DNA from: Anadara kagoshimensis
Lineage: Eukaryota; Mollusca; Bivalvia; Arcoida; Arcidae
Direction: 5' to 3'
Length of the DNA: 64,000 bases
NCBI GenBank assembly: GCA_021292105.1
Contig: CM037871.1
Location: 40,107,337-40,171,336, forward strand
Shown here in pieces: positions 48,301 through 59,418 of the stretch. Positions within the stretch are counted from its first letter, which is position 1. Each line of letters opens with the position of its first letter. Both the position numbers and the translations under genes were made by a program. Below the pieces are notes generated by a model that saw only the letters and a program-made list of their open reading frames with translations, made no database searches and was not told where the DNA came from.

Positions 48301-51300
48301 TTGCTATGTTGGCATTAATTAGATCCATATATTGTGAGTGATTGTTAGCTTAGTTGGCTGTGTAGCCACTCTGGGGTAATGGCCTTTACATAGAGCTTTT
48401 GACATGTTTCGATGGTCACAGCGCTTCTTACTACCTCCAACCTAGGTACAAATCTGACTTGAGTCAGATCCCAGTGTGAAAAAAGTTTACTTGCCAAAGG
48501 TTGGTGATTTTTCTCTTGGGACTTCAGTTTCCTTAACTACCCCAGAACTGACTGCCTTGATATACACGAAAAAAAGACTGGGGCATACAAACACAATTAA
48601 TTCTCTCCACTCTACCAACTACTAGTATGCTATTCAGATGTCTTTATTCATCATTCATTTTATCCCATATCCAGTTACTTGACTGGTCGTGACTAATTAT
48701 GTGTATATGGTTCTTCTTCATCTATTAGGTAGTCTTTTGCTCTTGCACATATTTTGCTCTCGTCATTTTGAAATAAAAGATGGGAACTTAAAATAAACGA
48801 GGCCCCTTGTCACTGTAGGCATGACATGATAAAGAACCTTGCTGTATAATGTTATTTGTACAATATACGCGCAAAATTTATGCACCTTCATCTATAGCAG
48901 CTGGCAATGTTTTGATATAAGTGAAATATTGTTAAACACCATTACTCTCAGCTCTCAGTCTGTCAGGTTGTTATCAGTAGCTCTTACCTTGATAAGGTCC
49001 ATCACTAATCATATACAGGTTGTCCAAATATATTGAACTCAGGTATACTTGTATTGAAATCCATCTTATATTAAAATCATTCAAATGACATGCAACTTCC
49101 TTGCAAAAAAACCTTCTTTCTATGATTAAATTCCATGCTTATATTGAACTCGCTTTTTTGTGGTCCCCACAGCAGCAAATACATGTAGTGTTTTATTTTA
49201 TTTGTAGAAGGATATTGCTGATCTATGTGCTAACTGTGAACGTTACATCGGTACCCAGGGTGGAGGAATGGATCAAGCTATATCATTTATGGCTCAACAA
49301 GGAACCGTAAGATCTCTCATTCTACCTCAGTACTAATTATTGACAAGTTTTTCTGATTTATTTAATTAATATACAATCAAACCTGTCTATAAAGGCCACC
49401 CAATGGAAAAAGGTTAAAGTGGCCTTTATGGGCAGGTGGTCTTTAAATACAGATTCAAATAATATGAATAAAAAACATTTGGGATACAATATACTGGCCT
49501 TTATAAGCAGGTGGTCCTTGTATGACATATTTATATGACCCCGAATTCAATGATAAGAGTTCTGTAAGACACACACTTTTATTTAACACTAATGGTGGCC
49601 TTTAAGACAGGTTGGACTGTAGTATGCAGATTACATTTTGTATCAATATTTAAGATGCATGGACTCGTGGTTAAGGACTGGAACTCACGATTCAAAGGTC
49701 TTGGGGTTTAAGCCCTATACCTGGGCCACTAAATGAATGTGTACCAGTTGATATGCTTGAGATGAACCTTGCATTGGACAGGCTTCTTGTACTCCTATGT
49801 GCTTGACTTCACTGAATAATGGATTAATAGACAGGTTTTAACTGTCTCTCAGTATATAAATAAAATATTTCTCAGATACTACCGAAACCATTTCTCTGGC
49901 AGGCAAAATAGAAGTAGCCAGAATCCCCTGGATCTGCCTATGGACAACTAAAATTAATTAAAATGTCATTTTCGGGAAAACCTTTTTAGTGCTTGCATTA
50001 TTATACCATTTACTGTGCATCAATTATTAAATTAGGGTAGAACTATTGTTTTTAATATCCCTTTTATATATTATATATTATACCAATGTTAATTTTACAG
50101 CATTAGACAGCCCTTTCTAAATACAATTCCTCATCAGTAGCGCTTTCACAAAAATTGTGAAACTAAAAATCCTTAAGGGATTGAAAAACACATTCAAAGG
50201 ACCAAAATGTAATTAACCAAATATAGCTGTGGAAATACTTTGCATGTTGGAGTATACCTTAGTTTTTGAGGATTTTCAGAAGCAAGTTTAGACAATATTT
50301 TATTTCCGACAATACAAAAGTATTCCCTAGAGCCTACTGAGTTTATATACTAGCATTATTTTCTTTTATTCAGGCAAAGCTGATTGAATTTAACCCTTTA
50401 AGGTCAACTGATGTTCAGCTACCAGATGGCGCTGTATTTGTAATAGCAAACAGCTGTGTAGAGCTGAATAAAGCTGCTACATCCGATTTTAATATAAGAG
50501 TTGTTGAATGTCGTCTTGCATCACAAGTAAGTGCAGTATAATAGAATCTAGATTAATAGAAACGAGGATTAATATTTTCCTGTCCAGAATGAGCTTTAGG
50601 GATTTCTGGACATTGAAAATATTTATTTGAGTTTGAGATATCTCTGTCTTACCCTGTTACTGGTGTAGGATTCTGTCTCTCACACATGTGCAACATAAAA
50701 CATGATTTGTAAACAAAATTTTTATCACATGTTTAGTTTTCATGTCACCATCCATGCCTACTGAAAATGATGTAATTGATTTTTGTTGACATTCTCACGT
50801 AATATGATTATGATGCTATCAATTGTGGGGGGGGGGGGGGGGGGGGGGTCTTCTTTTAACCTGCTGTAAAACCTTTGAAACAAATAATGTACAGTTATGA
50901 AACTATCCATAAAAACTGTAAGGGTGTTTACTAATTATGTTTACATAAATTACAACCTAATATAGGTCGTGTCTCCTGAGGAAAAATGACTAAAATTTCC
51001 CAGTTTGACTACTTTGATTCAGATATTTTTGATGTATTATCTTTGGAATAAGGATTCCCGCTATAACAACATGTCATGTAAAAAAAAAACTTGTCCCAAA
51101 TGTTTAAGACAGAAGGCAGTAAAAAAACATGAAAGTTTTATGATAAAATAGATTCATTTTTTTATGGAATAGGGAGGTCAGGTTATATAAAGGATCTCCA
51201 TTATACCTGGTTCGTCATGACCTTCATCCAGTTTTACATCTTTGAAATCTAGGTCACAGCATACAGTCAGTGTTTGAAAATTGTGTCTAGGTCATATAAT

Positions 51301-54300
51301 TATATTACTACTAAACAGGTTTAATTGATCCAGAAATTATCTCAATAATCCAATGATATGTCATGACCTTGAACCAAGATAATGTTTTGAAGGTCAGGGT
51401 TATAATGGTGTGTAAGATTTGGGTGCATCAATCCTTTGGATTTCAATTTTTCACTACTAAAGGTATTATTGTATTCATTTAATTGTCAGAAATTTAAAAA
51501 ATGTTGCTTATAAGTATTAAAATCTGTAATTCTTTAAATGTAGATTATAGCAAAGTCCAAAGGTTTAAATTGGAAAGACTTCAAACGTCTTGGTGATGTA
51601 CAAAAACAACTTGGTATAACACTAGAGGATGCTGTAAATGTTGTACAGGAAGTTCTCCATAAAGAACCCTATACTAAACAGGAAGTGTGTGGCATTCTGG
51701 GAGTGTCTGCTGATGAGTTAGCAGATACTAGTCTTAGCCCCAATACTCTTACAGGTAAGATTCAGTTCTGTTGAATATAGCTGAGAAATATTATGTATTA
51801 GTTTTGCCAATGGGGAAGAGGCTACCCTAGAAACATTGCCATGGGGTTTGAAAAATGTGACCGATATGGTTTTGTTGGTTACTGCATGTAGACAAGTCCC
51901 TAGTTTTTTAAATATCATTTTGATAGATTAGAACCTACCTTTTGAAATGTACCTGTTGTATTGTTGTTGTTGTTGTTGGTTGTGTCATGTTTGATATATA
52001 AATCCAGTTGCATTCCTTGTTTTGTACTGCATTTATTGACTCAGGTGCAAATTCAGATTTCAAGCAAAAAATTTAATGTAGTAAAATGCTATTTGGGATT
52101 TTAAAAGAAATTCAAAGTTTCACAAATTATTTTTCATCAACAATTTGCCAATTATAAACAGCCATGAAAATAACAAGACCTGTAGTACTTGTTATGGCTG
52201 AATAGTAGAGTTGAGTTGAGTAATGGTGTTTGACATTCCAGTGAAGAATATTTCACTTATATTAAGACGCCACCCGCTATAGGCCAAGATGCAGAAATTT
52301 TGCCTATGCGTTGCGCTTATGGCATTATACAGTAGGGTTATTTATCGTGATAAACATACTGTGACACAGGACCTCGTTTATTTTAGTTCCCATCGGAAAG
52401 AACCATGACTTTCATTTCATAAAGCCAAGTGCTTGGTGAAAGAACAGTCACTAACCACTTTCATGTCTTTGATCAGACCCGGTAGGGGTTCTAACCCATG
52501 ACCTCAAACTTATGGAGCAAGCACTCTACCAACTGAGCTATAGCAGTGGTGTTTGGCTGAATGGTACCATCACTGACTTTGGAGTTTAAACATTATCTTT
52601 GACTCTTTTTACTTGAACTGTAAACAGTTTGTTACATATGAGACACAAAAGTAGGAGAGTATGAAACCTGTGGTAGATAGCTTCACAGGATGCTTAACAC
52701 TACATGTACTAGTAATTGAATCAGATCAAGCAATGTAAAAATGTTAAAAACGATTTAAAAATGGAAAAAATTTAAAGTAAATTCACTGTTGAAAATGGGT
52801 AAAAAATTACTGATAAGTAATCTTTTGACAGTTTGACACAGATTTATGGAAAGTTCTTTTTTAATTTAAATGAATTCATTAACACATATCCCTAGTAAAA
52901 CAAGAGATGATAAGTGAGTTGATAAATTGAATTAAGGTTGCTTAACAAAACAAGAGGCCCATGGGCCTTAACGCTCACCTGATGAAGAGTACATATCTTA
53001 TGCAGAGGTTCAATGGCCAATGACATTAATAAAGAGAATATCAAAATTTCAGCAGTAAGGGCCAATAATATGCAAGTATTTTTGCAAATTATTATAATAA
53101 TTATTATATAAGTATGCTATATATAACATATTTAAAGTCTAGCTACAATATATTATTTATAAACAGCTAAAACATCTGTATATTAATATGTGCATTAGGC
53201 CAATACCTACAATATTCCAATATACATGCCTATACAAGAGTTTTATAGTTTTTGAGATAATTAACCATTTAAGTATTCGTTTGCATCTATGACCTTGACC
53301 TTTGAACTATGACCTTCATTCATATATCAAAAGATCGATAGGCCAATACCTACAATATTCTAATATACATGCCTATACAAAAAGTTTATAGTTTCTGAGA
53401 TAATTAACCATTTAAGTATTAGTTTGCATCTATGACCTTGACCTTTGAACCTATGAACTTCATTCATATATCAAAATGATCGTTGTGCAAATGCCTACAA
53501 TATTCTAATATACATGCCTATACAAAATGTTTATAGTTTTTGAGATAATTAACCATTTAAATATTCGTTCGCAGCTATGACCTTGACCTTTGAACCTATG
53601 ACCTTCATTCATATATCAAAATGATCGTTAGGCCAATACATAAATATTCCAATATACATGCCTATACAAAAAGTTAATAGTTTTCAAGATATATTGACAA
53701 ATACATAATTTTTAGCAATTTCCCCACTCAGCACCTTACCATTTCCCCATTTTGAGCCCCATGGCTACCATTTGTGCAAATCTGAAACTAGATGACCTAA
53801 GGATGTTATATATGAAATAAATAAGGTATATGTCTTGTAGATTCAGAGGAGAAGATTTTTAAAGTTTTTCACTATTTCCCCCTTATGGGGCCCCAAGGGG
53901 ACATAACTCCTTCATTTGTGCAAATCTGAGAGGGCTTCACCCAGGCATGATGGTTACCAAGTTTCATTAAATTTGGCCCAGTGGTTTTGGAGGAGAAGAT
54001 TAAAATGTAAAAAGTTTACGCACGACGGACGACGGACGACGCACGACGGACGAAGATGGATAGCAATAGCTCATCTGAGCTTTCAGCTCAGGTGAGCTAA
54101 AAATCAGAATCTTCCTATTTCAATATTTTTATTTTTTTTCAGTTGAGACTTTCAAATTACATGACAGAGCTGTGCATGTGTTCAGTGAAGCTAATAGAGT
54201 CCTGCAGTTCAAACAAGTATGTGATGACAAACCAACAGGTGCTATGGAGAAGCTCGGACAGTTGATGAATGACAGTCATGCTAGCTGTAGAGATATGTAC

Positions 54301-55519
54301 GAGTGTAGCTGTCCAGACCTAGACAATCTGGTAGATATATGTGTGTAAGTACTTTAAATAAACTTATCTTATTGGGAGTGGGTTCAAACCCCAACCGGGT
54401 CTGACCCAAGACTTGAAAGTGGGTAGTGACTGTACTTTCGCCAAGCACTCAGCATTATGAAATGAAAGTCACAATAAAGAACCCTGCTGTCTCATGCAAT
54501 CAGTGCAACGCACAGGCAAAATTCTGCACTTTTGTCTATAGCTGGTGACATCTCAATTTAAGTGAAATATTCTTGACTGGGACGTTAAATACCAATACTC
54601 AACTCAACTTATTGGGAATGGAGTAAAATCTTAATTCATTGCAATCATATATTCAGTCTTGGGACTTATAAAGAAAGCATAAAAGATAAAGACTTCTGAA
54701 CTTAAATATTCTGTGGCCATAAGTGGGATGGCATCAAAACTTGATGTCTTCAAACTGGTAATATGAGTTTAATAACCAGTTATACAAATGAGGTGTTTTT
54801 AAACCTGATCCTTTGTAAATTTTCTAGGCCAGTTTGTGGTACAGTCCCTGTTGGGCCTCTTGTTAGTTAATTACATCATGTCTTGACTAAAGTCTCTTTG
54901 AGTATATAGTCTTGGGTTCGAACCCCGACCTGGTCTGACCCAAGACATTACAAAATCCAAGTTGCATTTCTTTCAGATGGAAATTAAAACTAAATGAGAT
55001 CCTCTGTCACGGTAGGCTTGGCACAATAAAGAACCCTGCTGTATAATGCCATAAGTGCACAGTCAAAATTTCTGCACCTTCGCCTATAGCTGGTGATGTC
55101 TGGATATATGTAAAATATTCTTGACTGGGACATTAAATACCATTACTCAACTCAACTCAATTCGACCATTGCAGTATGAACATTTTATATTTGAACAAGG
55201 AGCATACTTGTAACAGTAAATTGATGCTTGTAGTTACTATAAACAATAATTTTCAGTGTCTTTTAAATTATACACTGCAAACATTTACTGGATTTATTCT
55301 AATTTCAGACAATCTGGTGCTATTGGATCAAGATTAACTGGTGCTGGTTGGGGAGGTTGTTCTGTTTCCATGGTTCCGGTCAATCAGGTTGAGTCATTCC
55401 TAGTCAATGTCAAGGACAAATATTATTCAAAATCACCAGCTAGAAATGCTCAAATAGACACAGCATTATTTGCTACACAACCAGGAGGGGGCGCTGCAAT
55501 TTATGTTATGAATCTGTAG
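45370..55519 (+). CDS. GALK2: N-acetylgalactosamine kinase (GALK2)
   Basis: Nine exons: 45370-45419, 46979-47066, 47482-47605, 48041-48278, 49208-49306, 50374-50526, 51544-51754, 54143-54344 and 55309-55519. Allowing one missing base in exon 2, the product is 458 residues, the same length as human GALK2 as I recall it. It is a cytosolic GHMP kinase that phosphorylates GalNAc (and galactose weakly) at C1 with ATP. Visible motifs: galactokinase signature [15 protein letters not shown] (about residues 41-55), GHMP ATP loop [11 protein letters not shown] (138-148), catalytic Asp in GGGMDQ (about 189), [40 protein letters not shown], and the third GHMP motif [11 protein letters not shown] (395-405). 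Exon 1 has a good start context (AAAATGG), and its phase joins exon 2 exactly. Exon 2 reads GTC AAT CTA TAG before the donor; one base is missing relative to the conserved VNLIGEH, which leaves an in-frame stop. Assembly error is the likeliest cause. Confidence 0.95.
45750..46475. mobile_element. Fold-back element, 0.73 kb, arms of about 340 bp
   Basis: The left arm (45750 to about 46073) and right arm (about 46153-46475) are reverse complements over nearly their whole length with roughly 15-20% mismatches. Paired landmarks include CAGAGTTGCCA / TGGCAGCTCTG, CTGACCCGCCAAAAAGGGG / CCCCTTCTTGGCGGGTCAG, and TTTTCAATTCTTTT / AAAAGAATTGAAAA. About 80 bp of unpaired centre includes another GTTGGCAGCTCTGG. 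It lies in GALK2 intron 1. Minus-strand frames here (45498-45884, 46049-46264) are by-products. Confidence 0.85.
46556..46850 (+). repeat. Dispersed repeat, copy 2 of 2
   Basis: It is related to 20280-20460 (GCTCAGTTTGTTTCAATTGC, TTGTAAGCATCCTCTGT, TTACAGAGGTGACTTTAGC, CCAAAAGACTAAG). Its right part ends with AAGGTTCGAACTCCCAACC and GAAAGCCAATGACC, which resembles a tRNA T arm and suggests a SINE. It lies in GALK2 intron 1, just before exon 2. Confidence 0.6.
47198..47300 (+). mobile_element. Possible tRNA-derived SINE head
   Basis: TTGATGGCCAAATGGTCTAA resembles a Leu/Ser-type D arm and A box, followed by a hairpin of AGCTACATGTAGCT. The B-box region (CTAGGATCATTTCCCAC) is decayed. It is intronic in GALK2. 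Confidence 0.4.
47679..47860 (+). mobile_element. tRNA-headed SINE
   Basis: The head GTGGCCAATTGGTGTGCTTA and the B box AAGGTTTGAATCCAACTC are recognisable, followed by the body block TTCCCTCCACCATTCATGAA and AATGTAGAAAACCTGCAC. It lies in GALK2 intron 3. A minus-strand frame (47708-47911) overlaps it and is not a gene. Confidence 0.55.
48350..48600 (+). mobile_element. tRNA-headed SINE, second family
   Basis: A-box-like TTAGCTTAGTTGGCTGTG at the start, B-box-like TAGGTACAAATCTGAC, then GTGTGAAAAAAGTTTAC, CCAAAGGTTGGTGATTTT and TTCCTTAACTACCCCAGAAC. This order matches 23040-23240 and 23630-23860. It is in GALK2 intron 4. Confidence 0.6.
48779..48955 (+). mobile_element. Family A SINE, 3' half only
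   Basis: The body and tail are present (GGGAACTTAAAATAAACGAG, GATAAAGAACCTTGCTGTAT, ATAAGTGAAATATTGTTAAA), matching 59419-59757, but the tRNA head is missing. This is consistent with 5' truncation during reverse transcription. Confidence 0.65.
49372..49621 (+). mobile_element. Family C MITE with an inserted segment (250 bp)
   Basis: The termini match the 180-bp copy at 42518-42697 (TACAATCAAACCTGTC and CAGGTTGGACTGTA). About 70 extra bases between roughly 49520 and 49590 separate the last two internal motifs. It lies in GALK2 intron 5, about 65 bp after the exon 5 donor. Confidence 0.75.
49652..49760 (+). mobile_element. tRNA-derived SINE head
   Basis: GCATGGACTCGTGGTTAAGG (D arm and A box of Leu/Ser type), a decayed anticodon arm, and a B-box-like TTGGGGTTTAAGCCC are arranged at normal tRNA spacing. 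It is one of the unit-length relatives to compare with the 82-bp satellite. Confidence 0.55.
50827..50848 (+). repeat. Poly-G run of 22
   Basis: An uninterrupted run of 22 G in an AT-rich intron of GALK2 (intron 6). It could fold as a G-quadruplex on the plus strand and is a likely place for sequencing error. Confidence 0.9.
52225..52550 (-). mobile_element. tRNA-headed SINE, family A, minus orientation, near full length
   Basis: On the minus strand: A box TATAGCTCAGTTGGTAG, B box ATGGGTTAGAACCCC, body TCTGATCAAAGACATGAAAG and ACTGTTCTTTCACC, then the 3' tail AGTGAAATATTCTTCACTGG. It lies in GALK2 intron 7, about 400 bp before the family B element. Confidence 0.8.
52946..54104 (-). mobile_element. 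Family B element, second copy, inverted
   Basis: It runs from CAAGAGGCCCATGGGCC to AGCTCAGGTGAGCT, the reverse of the copy at 14655-16341. It holds about four internal 145-bp units (ATGACCTTGACCTTTGAAC is the reverse of the AAGGTCAAGGTCA motif) and the GACGGACGACG run near its right end. It is in GALK2 intron 7, ending about 40 bp before the exon 8 acceptor. Confidence 0.85.
54372..54606 (+). mobile_element. Family A SINE, head truncated
   Basis: It begins at the B box (GTGGGTTCAAACCCCAACC) and continues through TCTGACCCAAGACTTGAAAG, GTCTATAGCTGGTGACATC and TTCTTGACTGGGACGTTAAA. It lies in GALK2 intron 8, immediately after the exon 8 donor. Confidence 0.75.
54912..55152 (+). mobile_element. 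Family A SINE, head truncated and internally deleted
   Basis: It begins at TGGGTTCGAACCCCGACC (B box), lacks part of the middle body, and has a full tail (CCTATAGCTGGTGATGTC, TTCTTGACTGGGACATTAAA). It is the second copy in GALK2 intron 8. Confidence 0.75.
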
Positions 55520-56879
55520 TTGAATACTCCGAGAAGACAATTGTTGTTTCAGTGGGATCATATTAATGGTTTTCATTCATATACCATTTGTTTTTTTTCC
55601 AAGATAATCAAGCATTTGGTTTATCTTGTATGTAGGCACAAGTTGTTGGATATTTTTAGTAGGTAAAGTTAGCATTTAGAGTTCTGTCAGTGATACCGTT
55701 TGTTGTCATTGGTTACCAACACAATTTGTTTTCAAACTGTAGGAATATTTTATTTTGACAACATTTGATTCAGAGACTTAATGCACCATTTGATTGGTAT
55801 TTTTAGGGGGGGGGGGGTGTGTGACAATTTTGGCACTTGGTTCCAATTCACCAGAATTAAAATTGCCAATTTTTTTTTTATAATTTATAAATATACAACT
55901 GATTGTAACTAATTTGTTGGTAATTTTCTATCTTTTATATTTTATACAGACTTTATAGTCACAAGTGTTCACCCAAATTTAAAATTGCCAAAATTAAAAT
56001 GCTAAAATTTACAACTGACTTTTTTTACAAGAATCATATAAAAATTTGAGACTGCCAAAATAACATGACATACCGTGCCAGAGTCAGAGAGTCATTATCT
56101 AGATATCTAAAACGTTGAAGCAACTTCCAATGCTTTAGTATACTTTATTTAATATGTTCCTTGTGAAACATAATGCATATAATGTTATCAAAATACTATA
56201 CAGCAGTTAGAAGTTGAGTGGGATTTTCTTTGGATATGTTAATGGTGTTTTTAAATGTTTTTTTTTAAATTTATTTCTTTCCTTATTTTGAGGAAGTCAG
56301 TTCTTGGATTGTGGTAGAAATTTAGGTGCTTATAGAAAACCCAACATTTGGCAAACATATCAGTTGGGTATTTGGAAATTATCGCCAAAAATGATTTTGA
56401 TTTCACATTTAGTGATAATAGTGACAATTTTTTTAACTTGGAAGCCACTAGTCAGTTTTGTTGCCTTTGTAACCGAGAGTTATCATGTGTAGATTGGTTC
56501 TCTATGCTTTACTTTAAATGTGATGTTAGAGAGATATTTTTTATCTCCATTGTTATTATTATAACTTAAAATTACCGTATGTATCATATGCATTTATTTT
56601 TATAGTAATGTTTTGGGACTGGTCTCAATAGAATATATCTTAACTTTTAGATATTCCAAAATTTTGTTATTTTTGTTGTTATTCATGTACATGTACTGTA
56701 AATTTATTAATTTTAGCTTGCACAAATTTTGGAGAAAATTATACATTGAGTAGATTCAAGTGGACTGGAATTATTGTGCACCAACATCATACTTAATTAA
56801 ACAGTGGATACAAATAAGTGCCACTTTATCCTTGCAAAAATCGCTGGAATTAGTACCTCACTAAAAATTACTTGTTTAC

Positions 56880-57272
56880 GTAACTTCAAGGATTTATCAG
56901 GGTTTTTGGGAAAAGGCCCTAAACTAAAAATTGGGGAAAAACTATCAACTTTTCGCTCATTTTCAGAAAACTTCGACATCATTTTTAATGCCATTAATGA
57001 TTAAATCACTGACCTCTTCATCCCCAAACTGGAATCGTTACTTTCAGCCACTGGGAATTTATAATTCTCATGATCACTTGTTGAATCAGAATAATCTTTT
57101 TCTGCCGCTTAGTGTTTATCAGTGCTTAATTTACTTTCGTTTTCATTTAAAAACAACACAATTTTCTAATTGGGAATTTTCTCAGCCAATTTTGGGAAAA
57201 AATCAATGTTTTCCTTTGGGAAAGGGGCCGAATATCGGCCCTAAATAGACCCTTGATAAATCCCTGAACTTA
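56880..57272. mobile_element. Candidate non-autonomous DNA transposon, about 390 bp
   Basis: The ends TTCAAGGATTTATCAGGG and CCCTTGATAAATCCCTGAA are imperfect inverted repeats. Just inside, GGGAAAAGGCCCTAAA mirrors GGGCCGAATATCGGCCC-type sequence. The interior keeps open frames (56804-57004, 56931-57248) with no transposase motif. The 'cagggatttatc' terminus suggests the hAT group; this is inference. Confidence 0.55.
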
Positions 57273-57354
57273 TGTATATATCCACCTGCTGCTATGAAAT
57301 GCAAGTAGACAATCATTCATGGCGAGACAGAACTGAGTTTCACATAAACTGCTG

Positions 57355-57548
57355 AAGGTATAGGTCAGTCAGTCCTGGGATGGTGGAGGAAACAGTAGTA
57401 CCCCTGGAAAACCACCAAGCTACAGCAAGCAAACTGACATACTTTCTCACATTGGGATCTGTCCGGAGTGGGATTTGAACCTAGGCAGTTAGAGGTGCTG
57501 TGATTCCATAAATGTGTGCTTTGGATCACTCAGCCACCTAAACCCCTG
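57355..57548 (-). mobile_element. tRNA-headed SINE, second family, minus orientation, intact head
   Basis: On the minus strand: GGTGGCTGAGTGATCCAAAG (A box of Leu/Ser type), B box TAGGTTCAAATCCCACTCC, then AATGTGAGAAAGTATGTCAG and GGTGGTTTTCCAGGGGTAC, ending at TTTCCTCCACCATCCCAGG. It is the best preserved head of this family in the window. Confidence 0.75.
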
Positions 57549-57574
57549 GTCATTATTGATATTGTAAACATATT

Positions 57575-57752
57575 TAATTATGTGTGTAATTATTTTCGAG
57601 GTATACAAAATGTAGATATCCGTGTAGTTAAATTTTCGTAAATTTTAAATATGCACTGCAACACAATTACCATGATATAGTTTTCGCGCAAAAAAATGAC
57701 CGCAAAATAATCAAAGATTAGTACACTGCGAAAATAAATACATTTACAGTAT
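57575..57752. mobile_element. 'TACTGTA' MITE, one clear end
   Basis: The right end AAATACATTTACAGTAT equals the end of the copy at 61951-62164. The interior has TTTTCGCGCAAAAAAATG and GACCGCAAAATAA. The left end is degenerate. Confidence 0.5.
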
Positions 57753-58357
57753 CCAATTTGAGGAATCTCATGTGCAGAGATTATAACAAGAAAACTTATA
57801 ATTCTGGATAGATAAATTTATTTATTTACAATATACATGTATTTAAAAGTATTATAAACAGAAAATAATAAAACCATATTAAAGAAAATTTAATATCACA
57901 GTCAAATAAAAATAAAAATAAATTTAAAAAATCACTTATGAGAAGTACTTTGTACTTCTTAAGTACTCAACTATTACACACTTTTGGGTCTATAGCATTT
58001 CCATTATGACTTTTAAAAATGGAAAATTTAACTTATGGTATAGTTTTTTTGATCTTTAGAACTTGCTCCATGTCTTTTTGCTTATTAGAATATGTAATCT
58101 CTTGCACCTGATCCAAAAAGTTCAATAATGAATGAAAATCAGTTGCACACATTCTTAAACTAAATTCAGAGTTCTAACAAATTTTCTTTGCAAATACAAG
58201 AAATATTTTCTGCATTGAAGTCCGAACAATGGTTTCAAGATTGAGCTTTGTTCTAGAATGACTGAAATGCAATGCCGAAATTAGAAAATAAGCAAATCTT
58301 CAAGAAAATTATCCAAAAGTCATTAAACTTCAATCTTAATTCATAAGACAAGTATTT

Positions 58358-58700
58358 TCTAGGTTTTTCATTTATTCAGCATCATTTCAGCAGGACTGGT
58401 TCTCTTCATCATATCTTTATATATTAATATGTCCTAGATTTTTCATTTATTCAGCGTCGTTTAAATTTTCAGCAGTATTCTTTATTATACCTTTGGTATA
58501 TATTATGTCCTAGGTTTTTCATTAATTCAGCGTCATTTCAATTTTCAGCAGTATTCTTTATTATACCTTTGGTATATATTATTATGTCCTAGGTTTTTCA
58601 TTAATTCAGCGTCATTTCAATTTTCAGCAGTATTCTTTATTATACCTTTTGTATATATTATTATGTCCTAGGTTTTTCATTTATTCAGCATCGTTTCCAT
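58358..58700 (-). repeat. 79-bp tandem repeat built from a coding exon end
   Basis: About four to five tandem units, spaced 76, 79 and 79 bp at the GTCCTAG landmark (58431, 58507, 58586, 58665). Read on the minus strand, each unit copies the end of the coding exon at 58681-58779 (AAGAAYACTGCTGAAAATKG, then GAYGCTGAAT) plus the first bases after the stop. The proximal member is the exon end itself, and the others are diverged downstream copies, so the 3' UTR contains repeated relics of the coding terminus. Confidence 0.8.
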
Positions 58701-58779
58701 TTTCAGCAGTGTTCTTTACCATCATATAGTTCGGATCAGGATCTTTTTCTATCAAGGTAATTTCCTTTGTATCTCTTTC
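58681..58779 (-). CDS. Terminal coding exon of an unrecognised gene
   Basis: The minus strand shows a good acceptor (CTTTTTACAG) followed by 32 codons and TAA in phase 0. The peptide begins ERDTKEITLIEKDPDPNY and ends KNTAENGNDAE; it is acidic and hydrophilic with no membrane segment, like the cytoplasmic tail or C-terminus of a larger protein. I do not recognise the family. The next exon upstream (higher coordinates) was not found with confidence before 64000. A minus-strand segment at 61671-61880 with an acceptor-like ACAG and a hydrophobic stretch is a weak candidate. The gene would be convergent with GALK2. Confidence 0.5.
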   Translation of the reverse strand, partial: ERDTKEITLIEKDPDPNYMMVKNTAENGNDAE

Positions 58780-59418
58780 CTGTAAAAAGAAAAGTAAATT
58801 GTTTTATTAAGATACATGTATATACATGTACATTCTGTTTAAAGTCTGAAAACAGGTTGTAGAATGGTTCAGATGGTAAAGGGGGTACTTTAACTATATT
58901 ACTAGACATTTTAACTACCATGACCATTTAAGGTCAGTAGTTATATTTAAAACAGTTTGTGGTCACTACTAGTATATGTGTTTATCTTGGAGCAATGTTT
59001 AATTTATTGTCATATCCTTATATTGTAAAAAATAATCATTTACCAGGAATCATAAAAATAAACCAATGCCTTTTTTAGACAAGTTAAGAGATTTTTACAA
59101 TCAACTTTCAAACTGTGTTGAACTCCACAAATTCTGAAAAAAACTCTCTTCACATGGTTAAGTTATTACAATATACATTGATCTATTAGCTATAGGTCCT
59201 TCTGACATCTCAGATCCTAAAAACAACAAAGGCAATTCATAAAAAAATAATTCTTTTCATTGCCATTAAATAATAAGTTTATTGCAAAGGTATATTGTTC
59301 TACAGCTTCACCAAAGCTGGTGACATCTCAATTTAAGTGTGAAATTGTTGAAAGGGAGGTATATTAAGCCTAATTGCACTCTAACACTAACAGTCATACT
59401 AAAAGGATGGATACCACT

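Larger units (their letters stand above)
55520..58680. other. Intergenic region after GALK2
   Basis: It contains the GALK2 3' UTR (extent unknown; no strong AATAAA close to the stop was seen), a hAT-like repeat (56880-57272), a SINE (57355-57548) and a 'TACTGTA' MITE (57575-57752), followed by AT-rich DNA and the tandem array at 58358-58680. Several 60-105-codon frames on both strands between 56250 and 57250 lie in these repeats or AT-rich DNA. Confidence 0.55.

Noticed and set aside
59180-59232. Possible minus-strand alternative terminal exon (acceptor TTTTTAG, then SEMSEGPIANRS, stop)
   Set aside because: It has fewer than 20 codons, no donor, no recognised motif, and only a moderate acceptor.
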